Shown here piece after piece: positions 26,894 to 35,348 of a stretch of DNA of 64,000 bases. Position 1 is the first letter of the stretch. The number at the start of each line of letters is the position of its first letter. The DNA comes from Achromobacter pestifer (lineage in GTDB: Bacteria; Pseudomonadota; Gammaproteobacteria; Burkholderiales; Burkholderiaceae_B). Where the stretch lies: assembly GCF_013267355.1 (NCBI RefSeq), contig NZ_CP053985.1:5084001-5148000 (forward strand). Direction: 5' to 3'. Below the pieces are notes generated by a model, which worked only from the letters and a program-made list of their open reading frames with translations, was not told where the DNA came from and did not search any database. The translations under genes were made by a program, and so were the position numbers.

Positions 26894-27448
26894 TTACCTG
26901 AGTGTTGTAGCCGACACCCTGTCTGGATACCAAGCGGTGAATTTCATCGCTCCGGCCAGCGCCGCCACCGTCACGGCGATCGCGATGGCCTGCGGCAGCT
27001 GCGGCCTGTACAGCAGTAGCGCGTCCGCCGCCACCATGGTCGCGAAGGCCAGCGCCCAGGCCACGGCGACGGCATAGTTCATGCGGGCGTAGCGGCGGTT
27101 CTTCCAGACGTATTCAGGTTCCTTTTCCCGCGCATATTCCAGCGCGAACGGCCGGCGCAGTGCCAGGGTCAGCAACACCAGGGCGAGTATGCCGGCGTCG
27201 ACCCGCAGGCGCGCCTGGGCGATCGTCCAGGAATCCCCGTCCGCCATCGGGGCATACAGGGTCAGTCCCGTGAACAGCAGCAGCGTGCCGGTCTCCAGGA
27301 TCTTGATGCGCCGCTCGGGGCTGAGCCAGTCGCGCAGCACCAGCCCGGCGGATACAAAGGTGCCGGCTGCAAGTCCTTCCAGCACGCCGACGGTCCTTTC
27401 AATGATGACAAACACGATGAACGGCGCGAACGCCAGCAGGATATTCAT
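26894..27448 (-). CDS. Septation-protein-A-like membrane protein
   Basis: A 184-residue membrane protein with five to six helices beginning MNILLAFAPFIVFVIIERTVG. It resembles the YciB/intracellular septation A group in layout (ILETGTLLLFTGLTLY, RLRVDAGILALVLLTLALRRPF, EPEYVWKNRRYARMNYAVAVAWALAF). It is a paralogue rather than the canonical ispZ. The role is unknown. Confidence 0.7.
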   Translation of the reverse strand: MNILLAFAPFIVFVIIERTVGVLEGLAAGTFVSAGLVLRDWLSPERRIKILETGTLLLFTGLTLYAPMADGDSWTIAQARLRVDAGILALVLLTLALRRPFALEYAREKEPEYVWKNRRYARMNYAVAVAWALAFATMVAADALLLYRPQLPQAIAIAVTVAALAGAMKFTAWYPDRVSATTLR

Positions 27449-27797
27449 CTTGGTTCCCCGACCTCGAGCGCGCGCCCCTGCGCGTTGTCAGCGTCGCCTT
27501 GAGAATCAAGACGCGATCTTGTCTATTTACGCCTGTCCGCCAGGGTGCGGGATATGGCGCCGTTCGCCTATCGGCAAGGTGGCGGTGCGCGTATGGACCA
27601 TATTCTTGGCGACGAGCCGCAGCCTCGTCCGTCCGGCCGGCGCCGGCTGGCGTGAGGGATTAGTGCAATGGTTGGCGTGCGGTGCGTGGGATATACGGCC
27701 TTCGGCTTGTTTTCCGCCGCGAAGACGCAGGCATTGATCCGCCTGCGGGCGTCGGCTAAGGTCATGGGCTGATTACAACCCCGCTGCCGAGGAAACC
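27449..27797. other. Intergenic region without recognisable gene
   Basis: This 349-base gap lies between a minus-strand membrane protein and the plus-strand thioesterase. Short frames here have no recognisable protein pattern. It contains the GC-rich self-complementary stretch GCCGGCGCCGGC near 27637-27648. It presumably holds the two divergent promoters. Confidence 0.5.
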
Positions 27798-28277
27798 ATG
27801 ACATCAGCCCTTCCGTCCACGACCCTGAGCGTGGATCCCGCCTGGATCGACGAGTACGGCCACATGAATGCGGCCCATTACGTGGGCATATTCGACCGCG
27901 TCGGCTTCCAGCTGCTGCGCGAGGTCGGGGTGGGGCTGGATTACACCGAAGCCACGCGCTGCGGCATCTACACGATGAATGTGCACGTGGCCTATCTGCG
28001 CGAAGTGCTGGCGGGCGATCCGCTGGCGCTGCGCATCCGCCTGCTGGAAGCGGACGACAAGCGCCTGCTGTGCCTAATGGAGCTGATGCAGACCCGCGAC
28101 GGCTATGTCGCGGCCACGATGGAGCAGCTGTCGCTGCACGTGGACCTGGAAACGCGGCGCGCCAAGCCGTTTCCGCCGGAGTTGGCGCAGCGGCTGGCGC
28201 GCACTGTCGCGGAGCACGCGGCCCAGCCGCTGCCGGCGGGCTATCGGCGGCTCTTGCCGCTGAAGCCGCCGCGTTGA
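27798..28277 (+). CDS. Thioesterase of the hot-dog fold (4HBT type)
   Basis: A 159-residue acyl-CoA thioesterase-like protein. The conserved motif WIDEYGHMNAAHYVGIFD, with Asp and His positions of the 4-hydroxybenzoyl-CoA thioesterase group, is followed by the hot-dog helix and strands (YTMNVHVAYLREVLAGDPLALR). Related proteins sit in carnitine and fatty-acid catabolic loci; no such genes adjoin it here. Confidence 0.85.
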   Translation: MTSALPSTTLSVDPAWIDEYGHMNAAHYVGIFDRVGFQLLREVGVGLDYTEATRCGIYTMNVHVAYLREVLAGDPLALRIRLLEADDKRLLCLMELMQTRDGYVAATMEQLSLHVDLETRRAKPFPPELAQRLARTVAEHAAQPLPAGYRRLLPLKPPR

Positions 28278-28304
28278 GCCATTCCGGCTGACCAGCCCGG
28301 CCGC

Positions 28305-29180
28305 TCAGCGAGCGACCGCGATCGGCCGGTCGCCGGAGATCGTGGTGCGGTGCATCTCGCGGTCGAAGCCGTCGTAGTCGTTCATGGCCAGGTGCTGGGT
28401 GCAGCGGTTGTCCCACAGCGCCAGCGAACCCGGCTCCCAGCGGAAGCGGCAGGTGAACTCCGGCCGCGCCGCGTGGCGGTACAGGAACTGCAGCAGGGGC
28501 TCGCTTTCTTCCTGGGTCATGCCGTCAAAGCGCAGCGTATAGGTGCTGTTCACATACAGCGCTTTCTTGCCGGTCGCCGGGTGCACGCGCACCACGGGAT
28601 GGATCACCTCGCTCGTGGCGCGGCCGTCGGTGCGCACGTCCATCTTGTGCGCCGGATCGCCGTTGTTCACCACCGCGCCGCCCGCGCCATAGGAGCGCAC
28701 CGCGCTGTGCACCGCGCCCAGTCCGTCCAGGATCTGCTTGAGCCGGTCCGACAGCCCGTCATAGGCCCGGTACATATTGGCCCACATGGTGTCGCCGCCA
28801 TAGGGCGGAATGACGCGGCCGTACAGCGCCGAGCCCAGCGGCGGCTCCTCGGCGTAGCTCATGTCCGTGTGCCACAGGCCGCCGAACAGGCGCCGGGTGG
28901 TTTCCGCACGGCCCTTCATCACGGGCAGGATGGTGGGGTGTCCTTCCAGCGCCCGCACGAACGGCACTTCCAGCAGTTCGCCGAAGCGCGAGCTGAAATC
29001 GATGTGCTGTTGCGGCGTCAGTTGCTGGTCGCGGAAGAAAACCACCAGATGCTCGTGCAACGCGTTGCGCACGTCGTCGAACTGATCGTCCGACAGCGGC
29101 CGCGACAGGTCGATGCCGCGGATTTCGGCGCCCAGCGCGCCGGCGATCGGCTGGGTTTCCAGATGGCGATACGTGGTCAT
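28305..29180 (-). CDS. TauD/TfdA-family 2-oxoglutarate dioxygenase
   Basis: A 291-residue Fe(II)/2-oxoglutarate-dependent dioxygenase. The iron site is His104-x-Asp106 in LWHTDMSY and the distal His263 in CTQHLAMND; Arg278 (HRTTISGDRP) should bind 2-oxoglutarate. Family substrates include taurine, alkyl sulfates and aryloxyacetates. It is co-directional with the Bug gene 14 bases upstream, which probably captures its substrate, and both lie under the divergent IclR regulator. Confidence 0.92.
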   Translation of the reverse strand: MTTYRHLETQPIAGALGAEIRGIDLSRPLSDDQFDDVRNALHEHLVVFFRDQQLTPQQHIDFSSRFGELLEVPFVRALEGHPTILPVMKGRAETTRRLFGGLWHTDMSYAEEPPLGSALYGRVIPPYGGDTMWANMYRAYDGLSDRLKQILDGLGAVHSAVRSYGAGGAVVNNGDPAHKMDVRTDGRATSEVIHPVVRVHPATGKKALYVNSTYTLRFDGMTQEESEPLLQFLYRHAARPEFTCRFRWEPGSLALWDNRCTQHLAMNDYDGFDREMHRTTISGDRPIAVAR

Positions 29181-29194
29181 GCTTGTCTCCTTGC

Positions 29195-30163
29195 CTATTG
29201 AAGCTTGATCTGCGCCTTGCTGACGAGCGCGCCCCATTTGTCGGTTTCCGCCGCTATGTAGCGGCCGAAGTCGGCCGGCCCTTCGGCTGAAATGATGCCG
29301 CCCATGGCGCCTATCTGCTCGCGCACGTCGGGCATGGCCAGCACCGCCAGCAGCTCTTTGTTCAGGCGTTCGATGATGGGTTTGGGCGTGGCCGCGGGGG
29401 CCAGCACGCCGAACCATCCGGCGATCTCGTAGCCCGGCAGGCCGGCCTCGGCCATCGTCGGCACGTCGGGCAGCTGCGGCGAACGCGCCGTGCTGGTGAT
29501 CGCCAGCGCCCGCAGCTTGCCGGCCTTCACCAGTTGCAGCGCGGAGGGCATGTTGTCGAACATCATGGGCACGTGGCCCGCCACCGTGTCGTTCAGGCCC
29601 GGCGCGCTGCCGCGGTAGGGCACGTGGGTCAGGCGCACGCCCGCCGACGCGGCGAACAGTTCGCCCGCCAGGTGCAGCGAGGTGCCCGCGCCGGGCGTGG
29701 CGTAGTCCAGCGGCGCTTTCGACTTTTTCGCGTAGGCGATCAGCTCCTGCACCGAGCGCACCGGCAGCGAGGGATTGACCACCAGCAGGTTGGGCACGCT
29801 CATCAGCATCGTGACGGGCGCCAGGTCCCGCTGCGGCTTGTAGGGCAGGTCCGGGTAGAGGGCGGGGTTGATCGAAATGGGGCCGATATTGCCCATTACG
29901 ATGGTGTAGCCGTCGGCCGGCTGCTTGACCGCGAAATCGGTGCCTATGTTGCCGCCGGCGCCAGCCTTGTTTTCGACGATGACGGGCTGGCCCAGCCGCT
30001 CGCCGAGCTTGTGGCTGACCAACCGGGCCAGCATGTCGGTCGATCCGCCCGGCGGGTACGGCACGATCCATTTGACCGGCTGAGAGGGCCAGCTTGCTTG
30101 CGCTGCGGCGGATCCCGTACAGAACACGAGACCCGCCGCCAAGGCGAGTGCGATGCGTTTCAT
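29195..30163 (-). CDS. Bug-family periplasmic solute-binding protein
   Basis: A 322-residue exported protein with a signal peptide of about 22 residues (cleaved near AAA-QA) and typical Bug motifs (PVKWIVPYPPGGSTDMLAR, IVENKAGAGGNIGTDF, THVPYRGSAPGLND). The start at 30163 is the ATG with the signal sequence; an upstream in-frame ATG at 30226 would add 21 charged residues. It is the first gene of the unit with the TauD-like dioxygenase. Confidence 0.92.
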   Translation of the reverse strand: MKRIALALAAGLVFCTGSAAAQASWPSQPVKWIVPYPPGGSTDMLARLVSHKLGERLGQPVIVENKAGAGGNIGTDFAVKQPADGYTIVMGNIGPISINPALYPDLPYKPQRDLAPVTMLMSVPNLLVVNPSLPVRSVQELIAYAKKSKAPLDYATPGAGTSLHLAGELFAASAGVRLTHVPYRGSAPGLNDTVAGHVPMMFDNMPSALQLVKAGKLRALAITSTARSPQLPDVPTMAEAGLPGYEIAGWFGVLAPAATPKPIIERLNKELLAVLAMPDVREQIGAMGGIISAEGPADFGRYIAAETDKWGALVSKAQIKLQ

Positions 30164-30220
30164 AGATATGTCTCCTTCCCGGGCTCGCCGGTCTTGCCGG
30201 GAGCGTCGTTTATGTGTATT

Positions 30221-30255
30221 GTTCACCTAGTGATCAATACGTTTATCAGGTGAAC
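30221..30255. promoter_or_regulatory. Inverted repeat in the IclR/Bug divergent promoter
   Basis: GTTCACCT (30221-30228) is repeated inverted as AGGTGAAC (30248-30255), 19 bases between. The right arm overlaps the ribosome site of the IclR gene, and TGATCA lies between the arms. This is a good candidate operator for autoregulation and control of the Bug-TauD unit. Confidence 0.5.
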
Positions 30256-30257
30256 GA

Positions 30258-30905
30258 TTGAAGAATAATAGATCGATTCAGCGGTGTCTATCCATCATGC
30301 GGGCCTTCCGCGGCAACGGCCGGCCGACGCTGGCCGAGCTGGCGCGCGCGGTCGACCTGCCGCATGCGACCGTGCTGCGGTTTTTGCAGACGCTGGAAGA
30401 AGAGGGCTACACCGCGCGCGAAGACAGCCGCTGGCGGCTCACGCCGCAGGTCTTCGAACTGGGGTTCGCCGCCATGGAAAGCCTGGGCGTGACGGATGCC
30501 GTGCAGGAGATCCTGCAGAACCTGGCCGACGCCTATTCGGGCACGTCGAACCTGGGCGAGGCCAACCCCGAGGGCGTGATCATCATCGGCCGCGCCATGG
30601 CGCCGGCCGAACGCCGCCGCCTGGTGGTGATGAACTTGCGGGTGGGCAGCGTGCTGCCGCCGGCCAGCGCGCTGGCCGGCGGCTTGCGCCTGGCGCCGGG
30701 GCAGTGGACCCGGTTCGACTATCCGGACAGCAACCAGGTGTCGGTAGCCGTGCCCGTGCCGCAGGCCGGTTCGCGCCTGTTGTCGGTGGGGATATCGGTG
30801 GCTACCCCGGAAGTGGAAGGGAACCGGCTGGAGGCCGACATGGTGCCCGCCTTGCAGCAGGCGGCGCAGACCATAGCCGGGGTGATCCGGGTCGGCGTGG
30901 TGTGA
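30258..30905 (+). CDS. IclR-family regulator with shortened effector domain
   Basis: A 215-residue protein started by TTG at 30258, with AGGTGA just upstream. The N-terminal IclR winged helix (about 5-65, RSIQRCLSIMRAF, PTLAELARAVDLPHATVLRFLQTLEEEGY) is complete. The effector domain is about 40-60 residues shorter than in the usual 250-280 residue members: the segment between LRVGSVLPPASAL and VSVAVPVPQAG is only about 30 residues. It may be ligand-insensitive or sense a different ligand. It is divergent from the Bug-TauD genes. Confidence 0.85.
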   Translation: MKNNRSIQRCLSIMRAFRGNGRPTLAELARAVDLPHATVLRFLQTLEEEGYTAREDSRWRLTPQVFELGFAAMESLGVTDAVQEILQNLADAYSGTSNLGEANPEGVIIIGRAMAPAERRRLVVMNLRVGSVLPPASALAGGLRLAPGQWTRFDYPDSNQVSVAVPVPQAGSRLLSVGISVATPEVEGNRLEADMVPALQQAAQTIAGVIRVGVV

Positions 30906-30920
30906 GCGCGGTGGCCCGGA

Positions 30921-31325
30921 TCAGCCCTGGGCTGGTTGCGGCAGTTTCGCGATCACCTTGATCTCGAAGTCGAAGCCGTAAAGCCAGGTCACGCCCACCG
31001 CGGTCAGCGTCGGATGCGGCGCCTCGCCCCAGTACTCCGGCACGACCTGCCAGATGGTCTGGAACTTGGACGCCGGATCGACCATGAACACCGTCACGTC
31101 GACCACGTCGTCGAAGCTGCAGCCGGCCGCCGCCAGTACGGCTTGCAGATTGCGGAACGCAAGCCGGACTTGTGCCTGCAGGTCCGGTTCGGGCGTGCCG
31201 TCTTCGCGGCTGCCCACCTGTCCCGAGACGAACAGGAAGCCGTTGGAGCGGATCGCGGGGGAATAGCGGTTGCGTTCATACAGGGCTTGGCGCCCGGGCG
31301 GAAAAACGACGTCGCGTTGGGTCAT
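30921..31325 (-). CDS. Rid (YjgF/YER057c/UK114) family protein
   Basis: A 134-residue trimeric Rid-fold protein with the core SPAIRSNGFLFVSGQVG, NLQAVLAAAGCSFDDVVDVTVF and PTLTAVGVTWL. RidA proper uses an Arg in the PxR.x motif to hydrolyse enamines or imines, but here the corresponding region reads GVTWLYGFDFEIKV without it. This fits a Rid2-7-type paralogue with another activity. It starts at the ATG at 31325 behind GGAG. Confidence 0.85.
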   Translation of the reverse strand: MTQRDVVFPPGRQALYERNRYSPAIRSNGFLFVSGQVGSREDGTPEPDLQAQVRLAFRNLQAVLAAAGCSFDDVVDVTVFMVDPASKFQTIWQVVPEYWGEAPHPTLTAVGVTWLYGFDFEIKVIAKLPQPAQG

Positions 31326-31465
31326 GGCTATCTCCATCTCTGGGCCGCTTGCGGCCCGGCGTTAACGATGCAGGGACTGTAGGCGGCCCGGCCGCCGCGA
31401 TAAACGGGCAAGTCCGTCCATCACTGTTTGTAAAATCCAAATAATCTGGAAGAGCGGGAGCAGAG

Positions 31466-32386
31466 ATGGACCGTTTCGACGCGATGCAGGCTTTCGCCCG
31501 CGTGGTGGAAACCGGCAGCTTCACCAAGGCGGCCGAAACCCTGCACATGAGCAAGACCAGCGTGACACAACTGGTGCAGCAGCTCGAGGCGCGGTTGCGC
31601 GTCAAGCTGCTGAACCGCACCACACGCAAGGTCAACGTGACGGCCGACGGCGCCGCCTACTATGAGCGCGTGCTGCGGCTGCTGGCGGATATGGACGATG
31701 CCGAGACCAGCCTGTCCGGCGCCTCGGCGGTGCCACGGGGGCGTTTGCGGGTGGACGTGCCCAGCCCGCTGGCGCGCATGATCCTGGTGCCGGCATTGCC
31801 GGCGTTCCATGCGCAATACCCGGACATCCAGCTGGACATGGGCGTGAGCGACCGGATCGTCGATCTGATCGGCGAGAACGTCGATTGCGTGGTGCGCGGC
31901 GGCGAACTTACCGATCAGTCGCTGATGGCGCGGCGCGTGGGCGACCTGCGGCTGGGCGTCTATGCGGCGCCTGAGTACCTGAAGCGCGCTGGCGCGCCTG
32001 TCCACCCGCGCGAACTCGAGGATACGCACCACCGCATCGTGGGTTTCCTGTGGGCGCGCAGCGGCAAGGCTCTGCCGTACGCCATGCGCCGCGGCGGCGA
32101 AAGCCTCAAGGTGCAGGGGCGTTACGTGCTGGCGGTCGACGACGGCAACGCCTATCTGGCTGCCGGCCTGGCCGGGCTGGGCGTGCTCTGGCTGCCCGAC
32201 TACATGTCCCGCGCCCACGTCGACAGCGGCGAGCTGGTGCCGCTGTTCGAGGATTGGCGCCTGGATTCCATGCCCATGTACGTGGCATTTCCGCCCAACC
32301 GGCACGTAAGCGCCAAGCTGCGCGTGTTCATCGATTGGGTCGCCGGGCTGCTGGGACAGTACACGCCGGAACCGCCGCGCGCCTGA
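31466..32386 (+). CDS. LysR-family regulator
   Basis: A 306-residue LysR protein of the PtxR/DmlR-like group. The helix-turn-helix is at about 1-60 (AFARVVETGSFTKAAETLHMSKTSVTQLVQQLEARL) and the effector domain has VDVPSPLARMILVPALPAF and the C-terminal FPPNRHVSAKLRVFIDWV. A GGGAG site precedes the ATG. It is divergent from the Rid gene and convergent with the aminoacylase gene. Confidence 0.9.
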   Translation: MDRFDAMQAFARVVETGSFTKAAETLHMSKTSVTQLVQQLEARLRVKLLNRTTRKVNVTADGAAYYERVLRLLADMDDAETSLSGASAVPRGRLRVDVPSPLARMILVPALPAFHAQYPDIQLDMGVSDRIVDLIGENVDCVVRGGELTDQSLMARRVGDLRLGVYAAPEYLKRAGAPVHPRELEDTHHRIVGFLWARSGKALPYAMRRGGESLKVQGRYVLAVDDGNAYLAAGLAGLGVLWLPDYMSRAHVDSGELVPLFEDWRLDSMPMYVAFPPNRHVSAKLRVFIDWVAGLLGQYTPEPPRA

Positions 32387-32434
32387 GACTGGCGCGCGGC
32401 GCGGGACAGGGCCGGCGGGCCCGCTCCGCGTTCT

Positions 32435-34150
32435 TCAAGCCTGTTGGCTGCGTGCACCGCGCAGCAGCTTGCCCGGCAATGCGCCGGTGGCCGCGCCGCC
32501 TTCGAAGATGGGCTGGCCGTTGACCAGCGTGGCCACATAGCCGTCGGCGCGCTGGATCAGGCGGCGGCCGCCGCCCGGCAGGTCGAACACCATCTCCGGG
32601 CAATGCACGCGCACGGCATCGGGATCGATGATGTTGACGTCGGCCTTGTAGCCTGGCTGCAGCAGGCCCCGGTCCAGCAGCCCGTACACGCGGGCGGTGT
32701 CGCGCGTCTGGCGCTTGACCACGTGTTCCAGTTCCAGCAGGGGGCCGCGGCGGCGGTCGCGAGTCCAATGGCTGAGCATGAAGGTGGGCATGCTCACGTC
32801 GCAGATGTAGCCACAATGCGCGCCGCCGTCGGACAGGCTGTTGACCGTGTAGGGGTGCTGCATCAGCTGGTGCAGGTGGTCCAGGTTCTCGTACGAATAG
32901 TTGAAGGACGGGTAGTACAGGATGGCCTGGCCCTCGTTCTCCAGCATCAGGTCGTAGACGATCTCCAGCGGCGCGCGGCCATTGCGCTGCGCCATGGCGG
33001 CCACGCTTTCCTCGGGCAGCGGCTCGTAGTCGGGATCGCTGCCCAGGCGGTAGATCTTGTGGAAGCTGCTGAACAGCGTTTCGGCTCGGCGGTCCAAGAG
33101 GCCGCGTTGTTCGTTCATGATGCGGCTGCGGATGGCCGGGTCGCGCAGGCGGGCCAGCTTTTCCGCCAGCGGCAGGGCGTGCAGCGCCTGGTAGCTGGGA
33201 TGAGCGATGAACGGATGCAGCGTGCTCTGCCACGAAAACAGGATGCCCAGCGGACGTCCGCTGATGCCGGCCAGCAGCGGCACGCCTTCGCGGTGCGCGC
33301 GCTCCAGGCTGGCCGCGATCTGCTTCCAGACGTCGGGCGCGGCGTCGGTCTGCTGCAGGTTGAACAGCACGGGCAGGCGGTTGTGGCGCGCCAACTGCTC
33401 CAGCCACGGCATTTCGCCTTCCATGGCGGGATGGTTGGCGGTCATCTGGAACACGCCATGCCCGACTTCGCCCATGACCGAGCCCAGGGCGGTGATCTCT
33501 TCGCCGGTGGCGAAGGTGCCGGGCGGATACTTGCGCTCGTCGTACTTGTGCAGGAAGGTGCGCGAGGTGGAGAACCCCACCGCGCCGGCGGCCAGCGCTG
33601 CGCGCACCACTTCGCGCATGGCGATCAGATCGGCGGGCGAGGCCTCGTCGTGGTGGATGGCGCGCTCGCCCATCACGTAGGCGCGCACGGCGCTATGCGG
33701 GATCTGCGCGCCCACGTCCAGCGCCTTGGGGCGGCGGTCCAGCGCGTCCAGGTATTCGGGAAAGGTCTCCCAGTCCCACTGGATGCCTTCGGACAGCACC
33801 GAGCCGGGGATGTCCTCGACGCCCTCCATGACCTTGATCAGCCATTCGCGCCGCTCGGGCTTGACGGGGGCGAAGCCCACGCCGCAATTGCCCATGATGG
33901 CCGTGGTGACGCCGTGCCAGGTCGACGGGCTGAGGTACGGGTCCCAGGTGGCCTGGCCGTCGTAGTGGGTGTGGATGTCGACCCAGCCCGGCGCCACCAG
34001 GCAGCCGTCGGCGCGGATCTCGCGGCGCGCCGCGCCGGCCCGTCCCTCGGCCTGAACGACGCGTCCATCTTCGATGGCCAGGTCCGCCTGGTAGCGGGGC
34101 CGGCCCGATCCATCGACGATCGTGCCGCCGCGTATGACCAGATCATGCAT
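32435..34150 (-). CDS. N-acyl-D-amino-acid deacylase family amidohydrolase
   Basis: A 571-residue metal-dependent hydrolase of the D-aminoacylase group. The N-terminal beta-sandwich leads to the metal motif His60-x-His62 ([10 protein letters not shown]) and Cys90 (GNCGVG), and further ligands lie in QMTANHP and the SDGGAHCGY region. It removes acyl groups from N-acyl-D-amino acids or related amides; the exact substrate is open. AAGGAG precedes the ATG at 34150. The Bug gene lies 27 bases upstream on the same strand. Confidence 0.9.
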   Translation of the reverse strand: MHDLVIRGGTIVDGSGRPRYQADLAIEDGRVVQAEGRAGAARREIRADGCLVAPGWVDIHTHYDGQATWDPYLSPSTWHGVTTAIMGNCGVGFAPVKPERREWLIKVMEGVEDIPGSVLSEGIQWDWETFPEYLDALDRRPKALDVGAQIPHSAVRAYVMGERAIHHDEASPADLIAMREVVRAALAAGAVGFSTSRTFLHKYDERKYPPGTFATGEEITALGSVMGEVGHGVFQMTANHPAMEGEMPWLEQLARHNRLPVLFNLQQTDAAPDVWKQIAASLERAHREGVPLLAGISGRPLGILFSWQSTLHPFIAHPSYQALHALPLAEKLARLRDPAIRSRIMNEQRGLLDRRAETLFSSFHKIYRLGSDPDYEPLPEESVAAMAQRNGRAPLEIVYDLMLENEGQAILYYPSFNYSYENLDHLHQLMQHPYTVNSLSDGGAHCGYICDVSMPTFMLSHWTRDRRRGPLLELEHVVKRQTRDTARVYGLLDRGLLQPGYKADVNIIDPDAVRVHCPEMVFDLPGGGRRLIQRADGYVATLVNGQPIFEGGAATGALPGKLLRGARSQQA

Positions 34151-34177
34151 TGCGCTCTCCTTTCGATACGCGCCGGG

Positions 34178-35188
34178 TTATTGGAGGACCAGGCCGATGC
34201 GCTTGATCACCGCGCCCCAGCGTTCGCTGTCCTGCTGGACGATCTGCGAGAATTCCTTCGGCCCCGCGCCGCTGACCTCATTGCCCTGCGACACGATGCT
34301 CTGGGTCACCTCGGGCGTGTCCAGCGCCTCGCGGAACACCTGGGCCACGCGCTCGGCCAGCGCGGGCGGCATGTCGCCCGGGCCGAAGATGCCTTGCCAG
34401 CCGACGATGTCCAGCCCGGGTATGCCTTGTTCCTTCAGGGTCGGCAGGTCCGGAAGCACGCTCAGGCGGCGGTCCGTGGCCGGACCCAGCAGCTTGACCT
34501 TGCCGGCGCGCGCGTTTTCCACGGCGGTGGCGGTGCCGTCGAAATAGACCTGGACGTCGCCCGCCAGCAGCGCGCGGCTGGCGTCGGCGGTGCCTTTGTA
34601 GGGCACGTGCACGATGTCGATGCCGGTCTGTTGCTTCAGGATTTCGCCGTTCAGATGCGAGGTGGATCCGGGGCTGTAGGAAGCGAAGTTCAGCTTGCCG
34701 GGATTGGCCCGGGCGTAGTCGATCATCTGCGCCGTGGTCGAAAAGGGCGCGTCCTTGTTGGCGACCAGCACGGTGGCGGAGCGCACCACCTGGATGACCG
34801 GAGTGAAGTCCTTCACCGGGTCGTAAGGCAGCTTTTTGTAGAGATGCGGATTCTGCGTGTGCGTGACGACGATGGTGTAGAGCAGGGTGTAGCCGTCGGG
34901 GCTGGCGCGAGCCACTTCCTGCGCGCCTATCATGGTGCCGGCGCCGGGCTTGTTGTCGACGATGACTGGCGCGCCGGTGCGTTGCGTGACCTTCATCGCC
35001 AGCATGCGCGCCAGCGCGTCCGAGCCGGACCCGGCTGGAAACGGCACCACCAGGCGGATGGGCTTGCCACCGCCCGGCCAGGGCGGCGCCTGGGTCACCG
35101 GGGCAGCCGCCGCCGAAAGACAGGCCAGGGCGCCCAGCACGGCAGCCCCGCCGCTCCCCAACAGCTTCAAGAACGACTTGCGGTTCAT
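34178..35188 (-). CDS. Bug-family periplasmic solute-binding protein
   Basis: A 336-residue Bug protein with a signal peptide containing RKSF (MNRKSFLKLLGSGGAAVLGALACLSAAAA), a possible Sec or weak Tat leader. Bug core motifs are PIRLVVPFPAGSGSDALARML, VDNKPGAGTMIG and VHVPYKGTADASRALL. AGGAGGAG precedes the ATG. It is the first gene of a two-gene unit with the aminoacylase, divergent from a LysR regulator. Confidence 0.92.
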   Translation of the reverse strand: MNRKSFLKLLGSGGAAVLGALACLSAAAAPVTQAPPWPGGGKPIRLVVPFPAGSGSDALARMLAMKVTQRTGAPVIVDNKPGAGTMIGAQEVARASPDGYTLLYTIVVTHTQNPHLYKKLPYDPVKDFTPVIQVVRSATVLVANKDAPFSTTAQMIDYARANPGKLNFASYSPGSTSHLNGEILKQQTGIDIVHVPYKGTADASRALLAGDVQVYFDGTATAVENARAGKVKLLGPATDRRLSVLPDLPTLKEQGIPGLDIVGWQGIFGPGDMPPALAERVAQVFREALDTPEVTQSIVSQGNEVSGAGPKEFSQIVQQDSERWGAVIKRIGLVLQ

Positions 35189-35310
35189 ATTGTCTCCTCC
35201 TGGGGGTAGGCAATGTCATGCATTGCTCTGGAATGAGGTTCACCACAGGGCGCCGGCACTGCAATTTTCCGTCGCGGCAAGTCTTTTGTAGTCTTGCCTT
35301 TGCGCTCAAT

Positions 35311-35324
35311 CAAATGCATATTTG
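35311..35324. promoter_or_regulatory. Candidate LysR operator
   Basis: CAAAT (35311-35315) and ATTTG (35320-35324) form a dyad around GCAT in an AT-rich stretch between the Bug and LysR genes, followed by a second partial dyad CTCAATATTG near 35326. The position fits a LysR binding region. Confidence 0.4.
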
Positions 35325-35348
35325 GCTCAATATTGATGAGAAAAATAC

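Noticed and set aside
27568..27797. Minus-strand frame starting MTLADARRRINAC in the 27449-27797 gap
   Set aside because: No family resemblance, an Arg/Pro-rich end, and the upstream part of the frame is antisense to the thioesterase gene.
28305..30071. A single 588-codon minus-strand frame that would fuse the TauD gene to upstream sequence
   Set aside because: Its first half reads the Bug gene in a wrong frame. The true TauD start is the ATG at 29180, and the Bug gene occupies 29195-30163.
32444..35209. Open frame of 921 codons on the plus strand opposite the aminoacylase and Bug genes
   Set aside because: It is antisense to two well-supported genes, has Arg/Gln/His-rich composition typical of GC-rich shadow frames and no recognisable motif.
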